From NCBI GenBank assembly GCA_002633005.1, contig NMRA01000081.1:687799-751798 (forward strand): 64,000 bases of DNA. The letters are read 5' to 3'. Shown here one piece after another: positions 48,276 through 60,768 of the stretch. Position 1 is the first letter of the stretch. Each line of letters opens with the position of its first letter. The translations under genes and the position numbers were made by a program. A model generated the notes under the pieces. It saw only the letters and a program-made list of their open reading frames with translations, did not search any database and had not been told where the DNA came from. This stretch comes from Phoronis australis (taxonomy: Eukaryota > Phoronida > Phoronidae).

Positions 48276-48389
48276 CTACTCCACAGACCATACTTCTTCA
48301 AAAGCTGAACACACCTTGGCACAGGTGAGAGCCGCCGATAATGGATAGTTACTGATGGAACACAAGTCCTCTGTGTAGTCCACATCAAC
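48276..48389 (-). CDS. EMG1: EMG1/NEP1, last coding exon
   Basis: On the minus strand after the acceptor TATGACAG, 37 codons and TAG. VDVDYTEDLCSISNYPLSAA continues LTCAKVCSAFEEVWSVE. This is the conserved C terminus of NEP1-family methyltransferases (SISNYPLSAALTCAK..AFEEVW). It contributes to the SPOUT-fold cofactor pocket and the dimer interface. Phase 0 with the exon at 51676. The final residues (SVE) are slightly divergent, as in other species. Confidence 0.95.
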   Translation of the reverse strand, partial: VDVDYTEDLCSISNYPLSAALTCAKVCSAFEEVWSVE

Positions 48390-49907
48390 CTGTCATACAG
48401 AATAAAACGACAACGTATTAAGTAAGAGGCGCTCACATTAGAATAACGCAATATACTTGATAGAGTCTGGACAGGTTAGGCGAAAATAAAAATAGGGTAT
48501 AAAATACATTCAGTACAAACGTGTACATTCACCAGCCTTTCAGAATGTATACAGGTTTTCACCACTTAAGCAAAAAGTTTGAAAGCATTAAGTTATTTTA
48601 GGTGTTTTATACTGCTGAAGAACACAGACTAAATAAGTGTCATGAAATACATTTGAGCGCTGATTTAGGTTTGTGAACAGGGGGTTCAACAGTGGGCAAT
48701 CACAGCACATAAAAGTGCCCCAGAAGTAGATACTGTTATAAAATCAGTCTCATCTTCTTTCATAAACGGACAAGAAATGATTTCTATACTTGCAGGGATA
48801 TTTTTAGGGTCATGACCTTCGTCACTGATGCAAAAAAGAAAGTCATTGACGCATTGTGTTTGCTCACCTCCCGTCAATTTTACTGGCACATTAAGATTAA
48901 TAACGTACCAATTGCAAAACATCCAATGAAAACAAATGGCCAAAACAAATTCAATGTAAGCAAGGGGGACCTAACATACTTTGAAAATAAAGACTCAATT
49001 TGTGGGTACATATGATTACAGGTTGTATCTAGAACAATCACTAGGCCCAAAAAGAAATCACGGCCCGTTAAGTTGAGTGTCAGGACAGATGTTGGTTTCA
49101 GTGACCAGGGTAGAATGGCCATCTGGGGAATTTAGACAATTTACTATAACTAACATCAGTTCAAGACAAGAATATTCTTAACAGTGTTAAATCTTAGAAA
49201 TAAAATAATCCCCTGAATTAATTGATGTATTTTTAGGAGTATACGTGTCATCAATGTACTGTGATTGCTTAACTCAGCCCAACTGACCCAATGAAATTGT
49301 GCTGGGAATCGTGCGTTTTTCTTCTTACCAATGGAATTATATGCAGCATTCAGATACTAACACAAATGGAAAGCAGGCCAGCACATCAGAAGATTGTAAA
49401 ATGATTGAGAACACAGTTAACTCAACCTCAGCGATGGGGGAGTCAACTAAATAGCTCGGTAGATGGGGGTGTTACCTTAACTGACCAGTGGATGGGGGGG
49501 GGGAACTAGTGGACGGGGAGGGGTCTACCACACACGCCCAGTATATAGGGGGTCTATTAAAGCATCCCACTAGAAAGGTAAAATTATTGAAGGAGTAAAT
49601 GAGAATTTAAATATTGACTGAAATGAAATACTGTTTACGTGTAAACTTACAGACTAACCAACATAACGTAGATGATGAAATCACGCATTTGAAAGGTGCC
49701 ACCCCAAAAATTGCAATCAAAAAGGGCAAGTAATAAGGACACGTTGGTCATTTGAACCATTGGTGAATTTTCCTAACATTATTCTTGATTAAGGGATCAC
49801 CTGAAATACTGTCCACACACTGACTTACCCTAGAACAAGTAATTCCTGGAACGAGTTGTTGGTAGGCTAGAGTGCTGAGAGGACGTTATTTAAACTAGCA
49901 CAACTTA
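48390..49907. other. EMG1 intron, left part
   Basis: A minus open frame at 48686-48943 has no EMG1 or other homology I recognise. A G-rich tract lies at 49430-49550 (GATGGGGG words). Confidence 0.4.
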
Positions 49908-51380
49908 CCGTTTTCGCCGTAATAACTGCCTATGCCCCTATGCCCCCACGCATTTTCAGACTTTGCTAAAATAAGCGCCCAGTCCATGAACGTGTACATG
50001 AGAAAAATGCCTTACCTACAGTCCTAAAATTCTACAGTAACGTCTTCAATTTATCAATAATATCCGACAGTGTTGAAAAAACTCATTGTGCGCAGAATTT
50101 GTAGACCACGAGCCTCGCCGTTATGTCGGTATTTAGCCGTGTCACTATACACTTCAAACTTCCGCCATGCCTCAAAACGAACACAAAAGTTCTGCTGATA
50201 TTGCGAGGATCAATGGACTGACCTTTCAGAACAGAAGTAGTGTACTTGCCTACGATATTGCTTTGTAGATATTTCCCGCTTTCAACAGGAATCCAAATTT
50301 CTTTGTAGGCCTACACGTGAAAACCGCGAGTCGAAGACTAATAAACAGCTTAGCCAGTGTTAAAAACACGTGTCCAGGAAGCGCGCGCTACATACATGAA
50401 TCTGTCATCAAAGGCATTAGTCGGGAACTATCCATTCATGAAACCTGTAGCATAGCATCGGCAAGAAATGAATATTGGCACTAATTTCCGACAGTTTATC
50501 ATACTATAAAAATGTTTGCGTAATTTTTAAAATGAGCTGTTTGATGAAAGCCAAGTATCCGATAAAATAACCACTGCCAGTGAATGCTTACACACCCTTA
50601 CACCGAAAAATAACTGTCAGATAGTCACGTACGCATCCAGCCACACGGCGACTAATATGGCCTTACCGAGACAAATGTCGAACGTTTTTAGCACATGAGA
50701 CCGGCAAGTGCTGAATGAAACACGCCTACTGCTTTAGATACAATGTACATCTAGTTCGTTAGATTACGTGGCTCTGGCCAAAACTTATGGTCTCTGCTCT
50801 GGCAAATGAACTCTGGTGACACGCACGCGCTCGCTTACTCACAAACGCAGACAACTTCAAAACAAACGTCACGTGACACCAACATGTGTGTTCATCCAGA
50901 CATTTTTCTCATGTTGCCGATCATACATGTAGATGGCACGATATCAGCACACATTTGTACTTAAACCTGCCGTGATCCCGACTCCACGGGAACTTAAAAA
51001 TCTTAGGGACGCCAAACTTGGAAAACTTAAGGAGGATTTCAGGTAATTTGCTTCAGTCGAAACTGTATTTTTATTCAAGCATTCAAGTCGCCATATCGAC
51101 GATTGCGAGGCAGGCAGTCCGCGAGTTTTCGCCCTGGGATTTCAGCACAATTTTCTGTAAAATGATCGTAATTTAGCAGCGAAGTTTGATAGCAATGCAC
51201 CACGGTCTTATAGAAAGTGTTTCATAGATTACAGATACCTCTCAGAGTGTAAATATAATGAATCTTAGCTTCTGATTTCACCTGTTTCAGAGACAGGTCT
51301 CAACGGCCTTGGGTTATAATAAGTGCCCCCCTGAAACAAACTTTTCTAAGCACCCTGGGCAGTTATTATGGCGAATACAG
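49908..51380. mobile_element. TIR element flanked by TA, copy 1 (1.47 kb)
   Basis: The left end CCGTTTTCGCCGTAATAACTG and right end CAGTTATTATGGCGAATACAG are inverted repeats, with TA on both sides (49906-49907, 51381-51382). TA duplications fit the Tc1/mariner superfamily. No transposase frame remains. Its internal AATAAGCGCCCAG...CATGAACGTG, GAGCCTCGCCG.TATGTCGG and TTTTCGCCCTGGGATTTC blocks are shared with copy 2. Confidence 0.8.
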
Positions 51381-51382
51381 TA

Positions 51383-51675
51383 CCCCATTTGTGACAACTT
51401 ACTAAATCTTATCGAGGTAGGGTAACTTGCGTCGCAAATTTGGAGTACAGTGGAAGTAATTATCAGCTGCAGTATATACAGACGGGTTTTATCTTTCGCA
51501 GCGTACTCACATTAGGTATTCATTGTCACGCACAAAGCGACATTTTACACCTCACCCTAGTTATCGGATATTTTTTGTCTTGACGCTCCACTTAAAAGTG
51601 GGGTAAGTTGCACTAGTACAAGTTGTTCTAGGGTAGGCTGTGTGTGGAGGGGACTTTAGATTCGAATGTACTTAC
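51383..51675. other. EMG1 intron next to the donor
   Basis: No feature seen. The donor on the minus strand is GTAAGT at 51670-51675. Confidence 0.4.
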
Positions 51676-51825
51676 ACTGCCATGAGCCATGGCTCCGATT
51701 ACAAAAACTATAGGCTTGTCATCTGGTACTAGTTCCCGTGGGTTCACACACTTGTCTGCACCATATGACATGGTGATTTTACAACATCCTGTAGGCAGGT
51801 GGTCTGTGATTGGGTTTTTGATTAC
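51676..51825 (-). CDS. EMG1: EMG1/NEP1, catalytic-core exon
   Basis: Exactly 50 codons on the minus strand between ATTCCCAG and GTAAGT, phase 0. VIKNPITDHLPTGCCKITMS leads to RELVPDDKPIVFVIGAMAHG, which is the NEP1 signature. The protein is the SPOUT-class enzyme that methylates N1 of a pseudouridine in 18S rRNA during small-subunit assembly in the nucleolus. The GAMAHG glycine-rich loop binds S-adenosylmethionine. The region between (SYGADKCVNP) is variable in the family. Identity with vertebrate EMG1, judged by eye, is high in the core. Confidence 0.96.
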
Positions 51826-52080
51826 CTGGGAATACAGACAAGACATCTCAAGGGAAAACATAAGTATCGAGAAAAGCTTACAGCTCTTATGAAACAAAAT
51901 ATCTAGAAATACATAAAGCATTTCTCAATTTTTAACAAGTACATACAAGAAAGCCCCCATTATTTTGAGACTGATACTTGTCAGAAAGGTGTGAAATTTC
52001 CAACTTATCTTAAAAATGGTTTACCACATTCAAACAAACACTGGTCATGTACATGAAATTTAGTTTGCAGAGTTCAGTTT

Positions 52081-52228
52081 GTAAAATAGTGATATTTTGC
52101 TGTATTGTGTGACATCTCAAAATAAACACACATCCATAATTTTTACCACACAATGTAAAATAGTGATATTTTGCTGTATTGTGTGACATCTCAAAATAAA
52201 CACAAATCCATAATTTTTACCATACAAT
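52081..52228. repeat. Tandem duplication, 74 bp x 2
   Basis: GTAAAATAGTGATATTTTGC ... TTTTTACCA(C/T)ACAAT occurs twice head to tail with only a few differences, so it is recent. It lies in an EMG1 intron. Confidence 0.95.
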
Positions 52229-53725
52229 ATGGCAACTAAGTAAAAGTTGATTTTGACTAATTTTTCAAAAAATAAAGAAAAGAAACATATTTAAAACAGT
52301 GGTTTTACAGTGCAGAAGTCATAATGAACTGACATTTCAAAAAATTTCCATTATTTGCAAGAAGGTGACCAGCTTTTGAAAACTGGACAAATTACAATTA
52401 TTTTGTTAGTTATTTCTGTGAGTAAAACATGCCAGGAATTGTATGATGATACTTGGCTTACCTCAAAATCCAATTGCGCCAGGTGGTTTGGTAATTGTAA
52501 CAATAATGTTGCACCCCGCAGAATTAACGAGGAGCAAAATATTGCAATATTACACAAACGTTTTAGGTTGTATACGTCAAACCCCTTGTGCGATTTTCAC
52601 AATTAAGTTAAACTTATTAATCATGTGTACCTTTCAACTATTTAAAAACTTTCAAAACAATAATTTAAAAATGCTATTTTCTCCCCCCGTGTGTTTATGA
52701 TGGGTTTAATAACATCTGCAGCCTGAGGCGATAATTAAATATAGCAGCATGGTGTTTTTGATCATTGCCGGCAAATTCTGAGGTACGCAAACTGGTCGAG
52801 TTGTCCAATCTTGACCAGTGAGGGTGTCAACGTACAGGATTCTTTTCATGAACAACTCAAGAATTATAAGCAGAAAATTATGAATCGTAACTGAACTTAC
52901 TTCAGGTAAAAGTGCAACGTTTTGCCAGCTGAAGAGTTAGAGTTGCATGAACACTAAGTTGTAAAATGTGTTTGTATTCTGTGATACACAACTAAATCTT
53001 AATTGACGAACTGAAATACGAAGTCTTGTGAATTTCTGGAAGTGCTTGAACATATGATTTTCTCACAGTCAACAACTCCTCAATACAGAGTAATTGTGAT
53101 ATAGGTGGGAAGTACTATGACAATGTACACTTCTCAGTAAAAGGAGGACCACATACCCCAACACTACTCCGGTATCAATTCTCAGGCAAACAAAAACGTG
53201 TTCTGCAAACAGACAGTAACACTGTCACTCATTCGAGGGTGAATGGCAATTTTTGATATTTTATACTAGTCAATTACAATATCTCAACCAGCCAGTAGTT
53301 AGCTGTTGAAAAGGCAGAGATGATCTACTCCCCCCAGTTATCACAATATCCCCCTTGCTCCCCGCTAATTCCCTCCAATTTTAACAGCCAAGTCAACAGT
53401 CAGTCAGAAAACAACAACTGCGCAGATACAGGGGTAGAGGTTAGAATGTTAGCTCCGTTTACTGGACTTCATCACTACAACTCTATTGAACCGTGTCCCA
53501 ATTAAAATTGTTGACTCATGCATGATTTAGTGGTAAGAAATAGCAGTTTTAAAAATAAAACCAATTACGATTGGACAAGATGATGTACTACACCCAAACT
53601 TCATTGTATTTGTGCAAAGCGTTATTCAAATAACTTCAGAGGGTTACTTCCTTGACTTTCACAGCTTGGCAAAGACACATGTATTGCACAGTGGGCAGTT
53701 TAGAGTCATACACAAACTGGTAATA
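52229..53725. other. EMG1 intron, nothing specific
   Basis: No exon or repeat recognised. Confidence 0.4.
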
Positions 53726-54615
53726 CCGTATTCGCCTTAATAAGCGCCCATGCCCCAATAAGCACCCCCCACGCATTCTCAGACTTCGCTAAAATAAGCG
53801 CCCAGCCCATGAACGTGAATACTTTTTGACAACACCTTACCTAGAGTTCTAAAATTCTACAGAAAAATCTTCAATTTATCAATAATATCCGACAGTCCTG
53901 AAAAAAATCATTGTGTGCCAAATTTCTAGATGAGCCTCGCCGCTATGTCGGTATTTAGCCGTAACTATACACTTCAAACTTCCGCAGTGCTTCAAAAAGA
54001 ACTCAAAAGTTTTGCAGATCTCGCGAGGCACGTGTCCCACTATGGTCTGGCCTTTCAGAACAGACACGGTGTACTTGTCAACGGGAGTGAATCTCGTTCG
54101 CTCGGCACATACATGCAGACAAACTTCAAAACAAACGTCATGTGACAACAAGATAATTTTGTGTTCGTCCAGATTTTTCTCATGTTGCAGGTGCGATGTA
54201 GCGTAGATTTGGACTTAATCTGCGGTTAATCCCGACTCCACAGCAACTTACAAATCTTAGGGACGTTATTTGGAAAAATTGGGGATTTCATGCAAAACTC
54301 TATTTTTATTTAAGAATTCAAGTTGCCCTATCGACGACCGCGAGGCGGCGACGCATCAGTCGGCAAGTTTTCGCCCTGGGATTTCCCCACAATTTTCTGA
54401 AAATGGATCGTAGAAGTTTGATAGCAATGCACCGCAATTTTGTGGAAAGTCTATCAAAGACTACGGATACGTCACAGAGCGTAAATTTGATGAATCATAG
54501 CTTCCGATTTCACCTGTTTTGGAGACTGGGTTTCAACCGCCTTAAGCTACAATAAGCCCGCTCTCTGGAAACGAATTTTTGTAAGCGCCCTGGGCACTTA
54601 TTAGGGCGAATACAG
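53726..54615. mobile_element. TIR element flanked by TA, copy 2 (0.89 kb)
   Basis: Left end CCGTATTCGCCTTAATAAGC, right end complementary (GCACTTATTAGGGCGAATACAG), TA on both sides. It is collinear with copy 1 but shorter by ~580 bp, so one copy has internal deletions or the other an insertion. Same orientation as copy 1. Confidence 0.8.
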
Positions 54616-54617
54616 TA

Positions 54618-55459
54618 CATATCAACTGTTTTTGTAAGCAAGCGCTTACTTGTAATGTACTTGTTTTGTATTCTGTAATTGTTTTCAATTGTCTGAAGGT
54701 CATGATAATACCCAGTGGAGATATAGCAAAATACTGCAAACTAATATTAATACTAAAACATCATGGATTTTGGACAAAAATTTCAGAAAATTGAGCTTTA
54801 ATCTCATTTCCAAAGGCTTGTTACACTGATGTGAATGTCAATTATTTCAAATATTGCTCAGCTATCCTTGTCAAGCCTGACAAGTTAGGAGCCAGTCTGA
54901 CAACACCCTAAGAACTGCTATTTGACATGTGTGACTGACCCTTGACCTGAATTAATGGATGGCTGTGGAAAAACAGGATCAACTACAAACCACTGGATCC
55001 ACTTTCATTCTCACATAGTGAAAAACTTTTTCGATGAAAAGTAGTGTTATACCTCCGGGGAGGTACAGTACTAATAGCAAATGAAAGAACCAGTGGTGGG
55101 TTAGATCACTAAAACATACATGCACCATTATGTGTGATAAAAAGTAACGAGAACTACATTCTGTCCTGAATTTTAATTAATCCAGATGAAAGCGAAGCTC
55201 TAGTGCATCACAAAAACCTAAGAAACAAGGGGCGATCATCACTTCAAACATTACCACTAGAGGGAGAAACAGTAAACTTAAAGATACCTCTAGGGGGCGC
55301 AACAGTACTGATCATCTGAAACAGGTGGGTGCCATCTTTTCATTGAAAAAATATAGCTGCTGACTGACCCCAAGTCATAAGTTCCAAGTGGATTTTTCAT
55401 ATGCAGCTAAAGAAACTCAAAGGAGTTGATAGTCAAGCAAGTGAAAATTTTCAACTCAC
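54618..55459. other. EMG1 intron with CTCF-like words
   Basis: Contains two CTCF-like motifs at 55253-55265 and 55287-55305, listed separately. No exon is recognised. Confidence 0.4.
55253..55305 (+). promoter_or_regulatory. Two CTCF-like motifs
   Basis: CCACTAGAGGGAG (55253) and CCTCTAGGGGGCGCAACAG (55287) resemble the bilaterian CTCF core CCA(C/G)(C/T)AG(A/G)(G/T)GGC(A/G). The second is the closer match. These are sequence matches only. Confidence 0.35.
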
Positions 55460-55518
55460 CTTCAATAATTTTTGAGGACCATCAGATGCATGGATGCTTA
55501 ATTTATGCAAAAGTTGAA
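55460..55518 (-). CDS. EMG1: EMG1/NEP1, internal exon
   Basis: 59 bases on the minus strand between the acceptor GTTTTTTCAG and the donor GTGAGT. After two bases of a split codon it encodes QLLHKLSIHASDGPQKLLK, matching the NEP1 segment that precedes VIKNP (human QLLHKLSVRAADGPQKLLK). Phase 0 out to 51825. The preceding exon should end with the conserved IPRTF.RF.GLM segment and must leave phase 1. I could not find it or the N-terminal exons in 55519-64000. Confidence 0.93.
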
Positions 55519-57965
55519 CTGAAAAAACAAAGTAATCGCATACAATAAACAATGTAAGTACTTAATATTCAGCACAGAAAAATATTTTGCCCAATGATCT
55601 ATCTCTAAAGGCACTATGTCAATAGATTTGACACCTGTTTTAAAAGCCCTTACATATTTGTTATTACTGTGTCCTGATGTGGAACATTCATAAGTCAAAG
55701 CGAATGACCCACAAAGCATGCAAATTTTATGCTAATAGCAAGTCATTTGATTTCTTAATGATGGGCAATTACTATACATTTCCATATAATCAGCTTTAAA
55801 TTATTGAATCATGAAAAAATGGAGCTCGTCACGGACAACCACTACAGTATTTGCCCGGAACAATGCTCACTTTCTTCCGAACACCTTTCCAAATTTCACA
55901 TTCAGTTGACAACGCTCAGTTATTTGCCAAACCTCACTTTATAGACAGTATTTTCAGCTCTCATCTTTGTGACAACACATCTGAGTGAATCTCAGCTCCC
56001 ACCACCCATGTAACGTGCTTGAGCTGATTTAAGAAGCAGATTTCGAATTGAGCACTCTGATGTCTGGTGTAATTTGACCATACAGATTCCACATCCCGGA
56101 GTCATCAATCTTCATTTGCGGAGGTAGAAAAATGCATTGTATGGTCAACATAGTTTTTGAGTAGGACAGATTCTGAGCTGAGTCAGACAGAGACAATCAA
56201 ACTGTTCTCATCTGTTCAAATTGTTTATGTCTCCATTGCAATTCACTATGTTACAATAAAACTTTTTCATTTCAGAATGACAAATGGCAAATTGATTTTA
56301 ACTTAAAATTAGTTATCATTATGGCATTAGTTATCATTATGGTAGAAGTGAACAACTGTATGGCGAAACGAGTACCCCATAGATGCACAGCACTGTGGGT
56401 AAATACTGCAGAATCATAGAGGGCGCTGGAGTATTCCAAAATTCCTATTATCAAATGTTTTAAGACTAGCTTATGTTTAACACTGAAGCTCAGGGGAAAA
56501 TTGTTGTCAACATGACATCTTCTAATTTGTAAGCTGTTATTTGTTATTGAATTATAACAACAAATAACATCTCATATTTGAACTAGTCTTTGTCACCAAT
56601 TTAACGCACCATGCAGGTTCAAAGCTCACGGTTCACACACAACATTATCTGTGGATGCTCCCTCTAGTGAATTCCAGGAAAACAAGTGTTTATCCAAGAT
56701 TACTGTGATTAGATAGAGGCAACGGCCTACAACAAACATTCTGGAAATTTGGACAAAAGTAATACATAAAACTGCCAGTCATTTCTAATTCCCCAAGGTT
56801 TGCTTCATTGTTGAAAAAGATAAAAAAATTACCAAATATTGTTTGGTGACAGCTGCTCAGTATTAGTGACCATGACTATGAGGTAAAAAACTATTTTTGT
56901 TGAGATATTTTGCAGAGTGAAATTCTACTTTCTACCACGTTACGTCCAAAACCGAGGACTTTTAATGTAACTGTTATACTAAACAATCGTTGCCCCATTT
57001 ATACCAGATGCCCCTCGATCACTCATTATTCAGTCCTGACAGTGACTTGGTCACATAATTTTCTCAACTAGCATAGACCTTTCCCATAGGAAACCTCTCA
57101 AAACCAGTTTGAAGTTTTACAATACCCTTGTTTGAATAAACACGTTAGTCATGGGAATGATTTTCAAAAACTGACACACATCACTAAGTAAGGTCACCAT
57201 AAATGTAACATGTCATCAACAAGCCACTACACTTTAATCAACCAGGCATGGACAACTGCAATAAAAAATGTATTCATACCACATTCCTCATCAAGGGGGA
57301 CTAGACAAACATTGTCCCTCATTCTGTCATCTGGCATGGGATCAACAATTTCTATCAAAAACCAGACTGCGTAATAAGATTTACAGCTCAAAAGGAGACA
57401 AACATATCAAGCAAATAATTGGTGCGGTACCTCAAAGAAAAATTTTTTTCGTGTCACCTACATAACAATGCTAAAAATAGGCCTTGCGAACGTTTAAAAA
57501 AAAAGATTCAAGAAAGTCACTAATAAAAAGGTGATTAGACTTTCACCCGACATAAAAAATATTCAGACCAGTGACTCCAACTGGACACATGAGGTTTTAG
57601 ACCTATAGATATGTTAAATTTCTTCAACACTCACTGAAAATACAAATTTAATTGTCTGGGAAATTCACATTAGGGTCTTCACACACACATCTGCAAGCTA
57701 TACCTACCGTATTTACATTGAAGCTTCTAATAGATTTACTTTACATCAATAGTTAATTCATCTCCCCATTTACCATACATAGTCCAAATTGGTTTCGACA
57801 CTGCCTTATCTCCACATGTCTCACCTTCGCTCAAGATCTTTCTTTTATAAATGGCGGATAACTGGACTATTTTTTCGCATTGCTTACATAAATTTTTTCC
57901 AAGTTTTTCTTCCTCAGGGAATCCCATGATGGTCATAATAAGGGATGAGGTTTTGCAGCAATCTT
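55519..57965. other. EMG1 intron / upstream, unresolved
   Basis: A minus open frame with ATG at 57736-57981 (81 codons, CKQCEKIVQLSAIYKRK) is unrecognised and does not align with the NEP1 N terminus. Confidence 0.3.
56415..56431 (+). promoter_or_regulatory. CTCF-like motif
   Basis: CATAGAGGGCGCTGGAG matches the 3' half of the CTCF core (AGRGGGCGCTG). A further CACTAGAGGGAG on the minus strand is at 56658-56669. Confidence 0.3.
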
Positions 57966-57999
57966 GGACATAGGTGGACATAGGTGGACATAGGTGGAC
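57966..57999. repeat. 10-bp tandem repeat
   Basis: GACATAGGTG three times plus a partial unit. Confidence 0.9.
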
Positions 58000-58275
58000 A
58001 CAGAAACCTCAAGAGCAAGTCCACGTCACTTCCCAATCCCAGTCAAACCGATTCGATTGTTCGTGCAAGCGACACAAGCTAGAAATCGATTTAGGTCAAA
58101 TAGATTTAAAACCATCCCCATGAACCGGATCAGCTTGAACACATTTACCGTAAGTTAAATCACTTGCATTTAAACACACTTACTAAACCAATTTGCATGT
58201 GCCAAAGCGATTTAAAAATTTATTTTAAGTTTTAAGAGTAAACGGGCAAACTAAGCCGCAAAATACACCAGCAAA

Positions 58276-58363
58276 TGTCAGCGGCACCAGTAGCGCACAA
58301 CAGAATGCAATAAGATGTATGTCAGCGGCACCAGTAGCGCACAACAGAATACAGTAAGATGTA
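58276..58363. repeat. Tandem duplication, 44 bp x 2
   Basis: TGTCAGCGGCACCAGTAGCG ... TAAGATGTA occurs twice with two differences. A decayed third piece (AATAAGATATAATC) follows. Confidence 0.95.
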
Positions 58364-60009
58364 ATCATGAGGATGAACACAATAAGATATAATCTTAGGA
58401 TGAACTGCATATACTGGAACAGTGCACAGTATGATAATAGCTATGAGGGTGCCCATGTATAAATTATATTAAACCCTGAGTACAAGAGTGCACGAGTAAA
58501 TGAGCAGATCATTCACAAATGGGTACAGACGATGGTTGGATGATATATTATCTATAACTTATCACACAAAAGGGTACCCCCATAAACAGATTGAATCACA
58601 AGCTCAGTACGTGTCCACTAAAAAATTCATCATTTATCAAAAACTAAACAAATGAAAGTGAAAGTCTGCCGCCATTTGTACACCTGATGTAGTATAATTG
58701 AACAATATTTAGAGAATAGTAACATCACAGAGGACCATCATAACTGGAACCTATATCAATGGCAGTAGCTGAAACGAAATTCAACTAAAAATAAGGAAAA
58801 CTTTTTTTTAAACATTAACATTCACAAAACATATATATGTATTCTTTATTGCTACTTTTAAATGCACCAAATATGCAAGATGTTAGGAATAACCTCAATA
58901 ATATGGCAAAGCCTTATCGGCTATTTCATACTTTTAGCAATATCCAACATCAATTTCAATTTAGTGTGATCGTTGATTCGCATGAAATCCTACGCAGTTA
59001 TTATATGGCCTATGGCGAAAGGAACAGTGCCTCACATTTTTGATTATCTTTCAAACAATGAAAAAATAAACCAACAAAAAGTAACAATTTTGATGTTTTT
59101 TAAAGATGGCCTTTGATGTCCAATTGCTCAGTTATTTGTGGGTAAATCAAAAATGTGTGCCACGATTTCCTGTGCATTGTTTAAAAATGAAATTGTTTAA
59201 ATATGAAGTCACCTGCAGTTTGTACAAATTCAAGTTCAAGCAAAGGCTATTTACACAAAACATGACAGTCATGTAATTAATGACAAATGACCATGCTACG
59301 TTTTAGGGCATGGATTAAGATTTTTCAATCATCAAGGATTCAGAAAATTTATACTTCCATGGGTTAAAAATGGTCAGTTAAGAAGTGTGCAAGACTTCAT
59401 GAAGATTGACAATTTATGGTAAACATTCTTTACTTTGGGACAAAAATAATAGCAGAAATTGTGCCATATTTCTTTTTTTGCTCAAATGCTCCAAATTTTA
59501 CAAAATGTTGTTTGGTGATAGCTATGCCATACAAAACATGCTACAGGCAAAGTAAATTTATCTGAAAAGTAATTTTCGTTATTGAAATTTGACAAAACGA
59601 AATTTCAACTATCTGCCACATTGTGTTCCAAACTGAAGAATTTTTACCATACCCTTTAATAAAAAGCCACAAAAGAAACCGCAAAGTACATTGAGGTTCA
59701 TGTGTCGGACCATGCTGCCATCTGGTGAGAAGATGGCAGACTACAAAGGAATCATTGTCTGGCAAGACAGGATTAAAATAAGTGAAGACAACAAGACAAA
59801 TCACAAATTTTGACCCAGAACTTGTATCTGTGATGAACAATGTCTATTGAAGTTACACAGAGCATTGTTGACAAGCCCATGCTCTTTTTGTTAACAATTA
59901 ATTAAGATATACACAAAAATATAATACAATAAAATTCAGCCTGGAAACTGTAGTGAGTATTATATCCAGGCTTTAGACAATAATGGGAGCATTAAACAAA
60001 GGAAAGAGA
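58364..60009. other. Non-coding, nothing specific
   Basis: AT-rich. Open frames at 58837-59043 (+) and 59541-59840 (-) are unrecognised. Confidence 0.35.
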
Positions 60010-60768
60010 AAAGTCATTTAGTAACCAGTAACTTTTATTTGAATCACATGGAATTGTTTATTGTGGATTCCTCAACTACATGAGATAGCTCTTTTTTGGA
60101 CGTTGTTTCTTACAGACCCTTTCCAGAGAACAGTTTGTCTGTCATGAGTCATCCGGTGTTCATGGCGACACAATTGTTGATTTTAAGCCAGTTTTAGTCG
60201 GTACCTCGAATATCTAATATGAGCTTAATGTTTCAATGGCATACAGTGGTTGAGACTTTTGAGGATTTCTGGTGGGCACAACCCAAAGTGTATTTTGTTT
60301 GCCACAGGACATTTAGTGACCACACTGACCAGTGACATGTATTCAATAACATGGAATTGGTTTTGAGCTACCTCAAATGTATGAGCTAACTCATTTTGAG
60401 AGGGCTGTATGGGTTTCTGGCGGACCCTTTCCAGAGTGCAATTTGTCATGGGTCATTCAGTGGTCAGTGCGGTATTATTGTTCGTGTTAAACCAGTTTTA
60501 GCTGGTACCTCGAATATCTAATCTAGGTCAAATTTCAATGGCATACCGGGGTTGACATTTTGGGGGTTTCTGGTGGGCACAACCCAAAGTGTATTTTGCA
60601 CCATAGGGCATTTAGTGATTAGTGACATGTATTGAATCATACGAAATTGGTTATTTGTAGTACCTCTAATGTATAAGCTAACTCATTTTTGTGGGTCCTT
60701 TTTTCGTTTCTGCCGGACCCATTCCACAGTACAATGTGTCTTTCATGGGTCATTCGGTGTTCAGTGTG

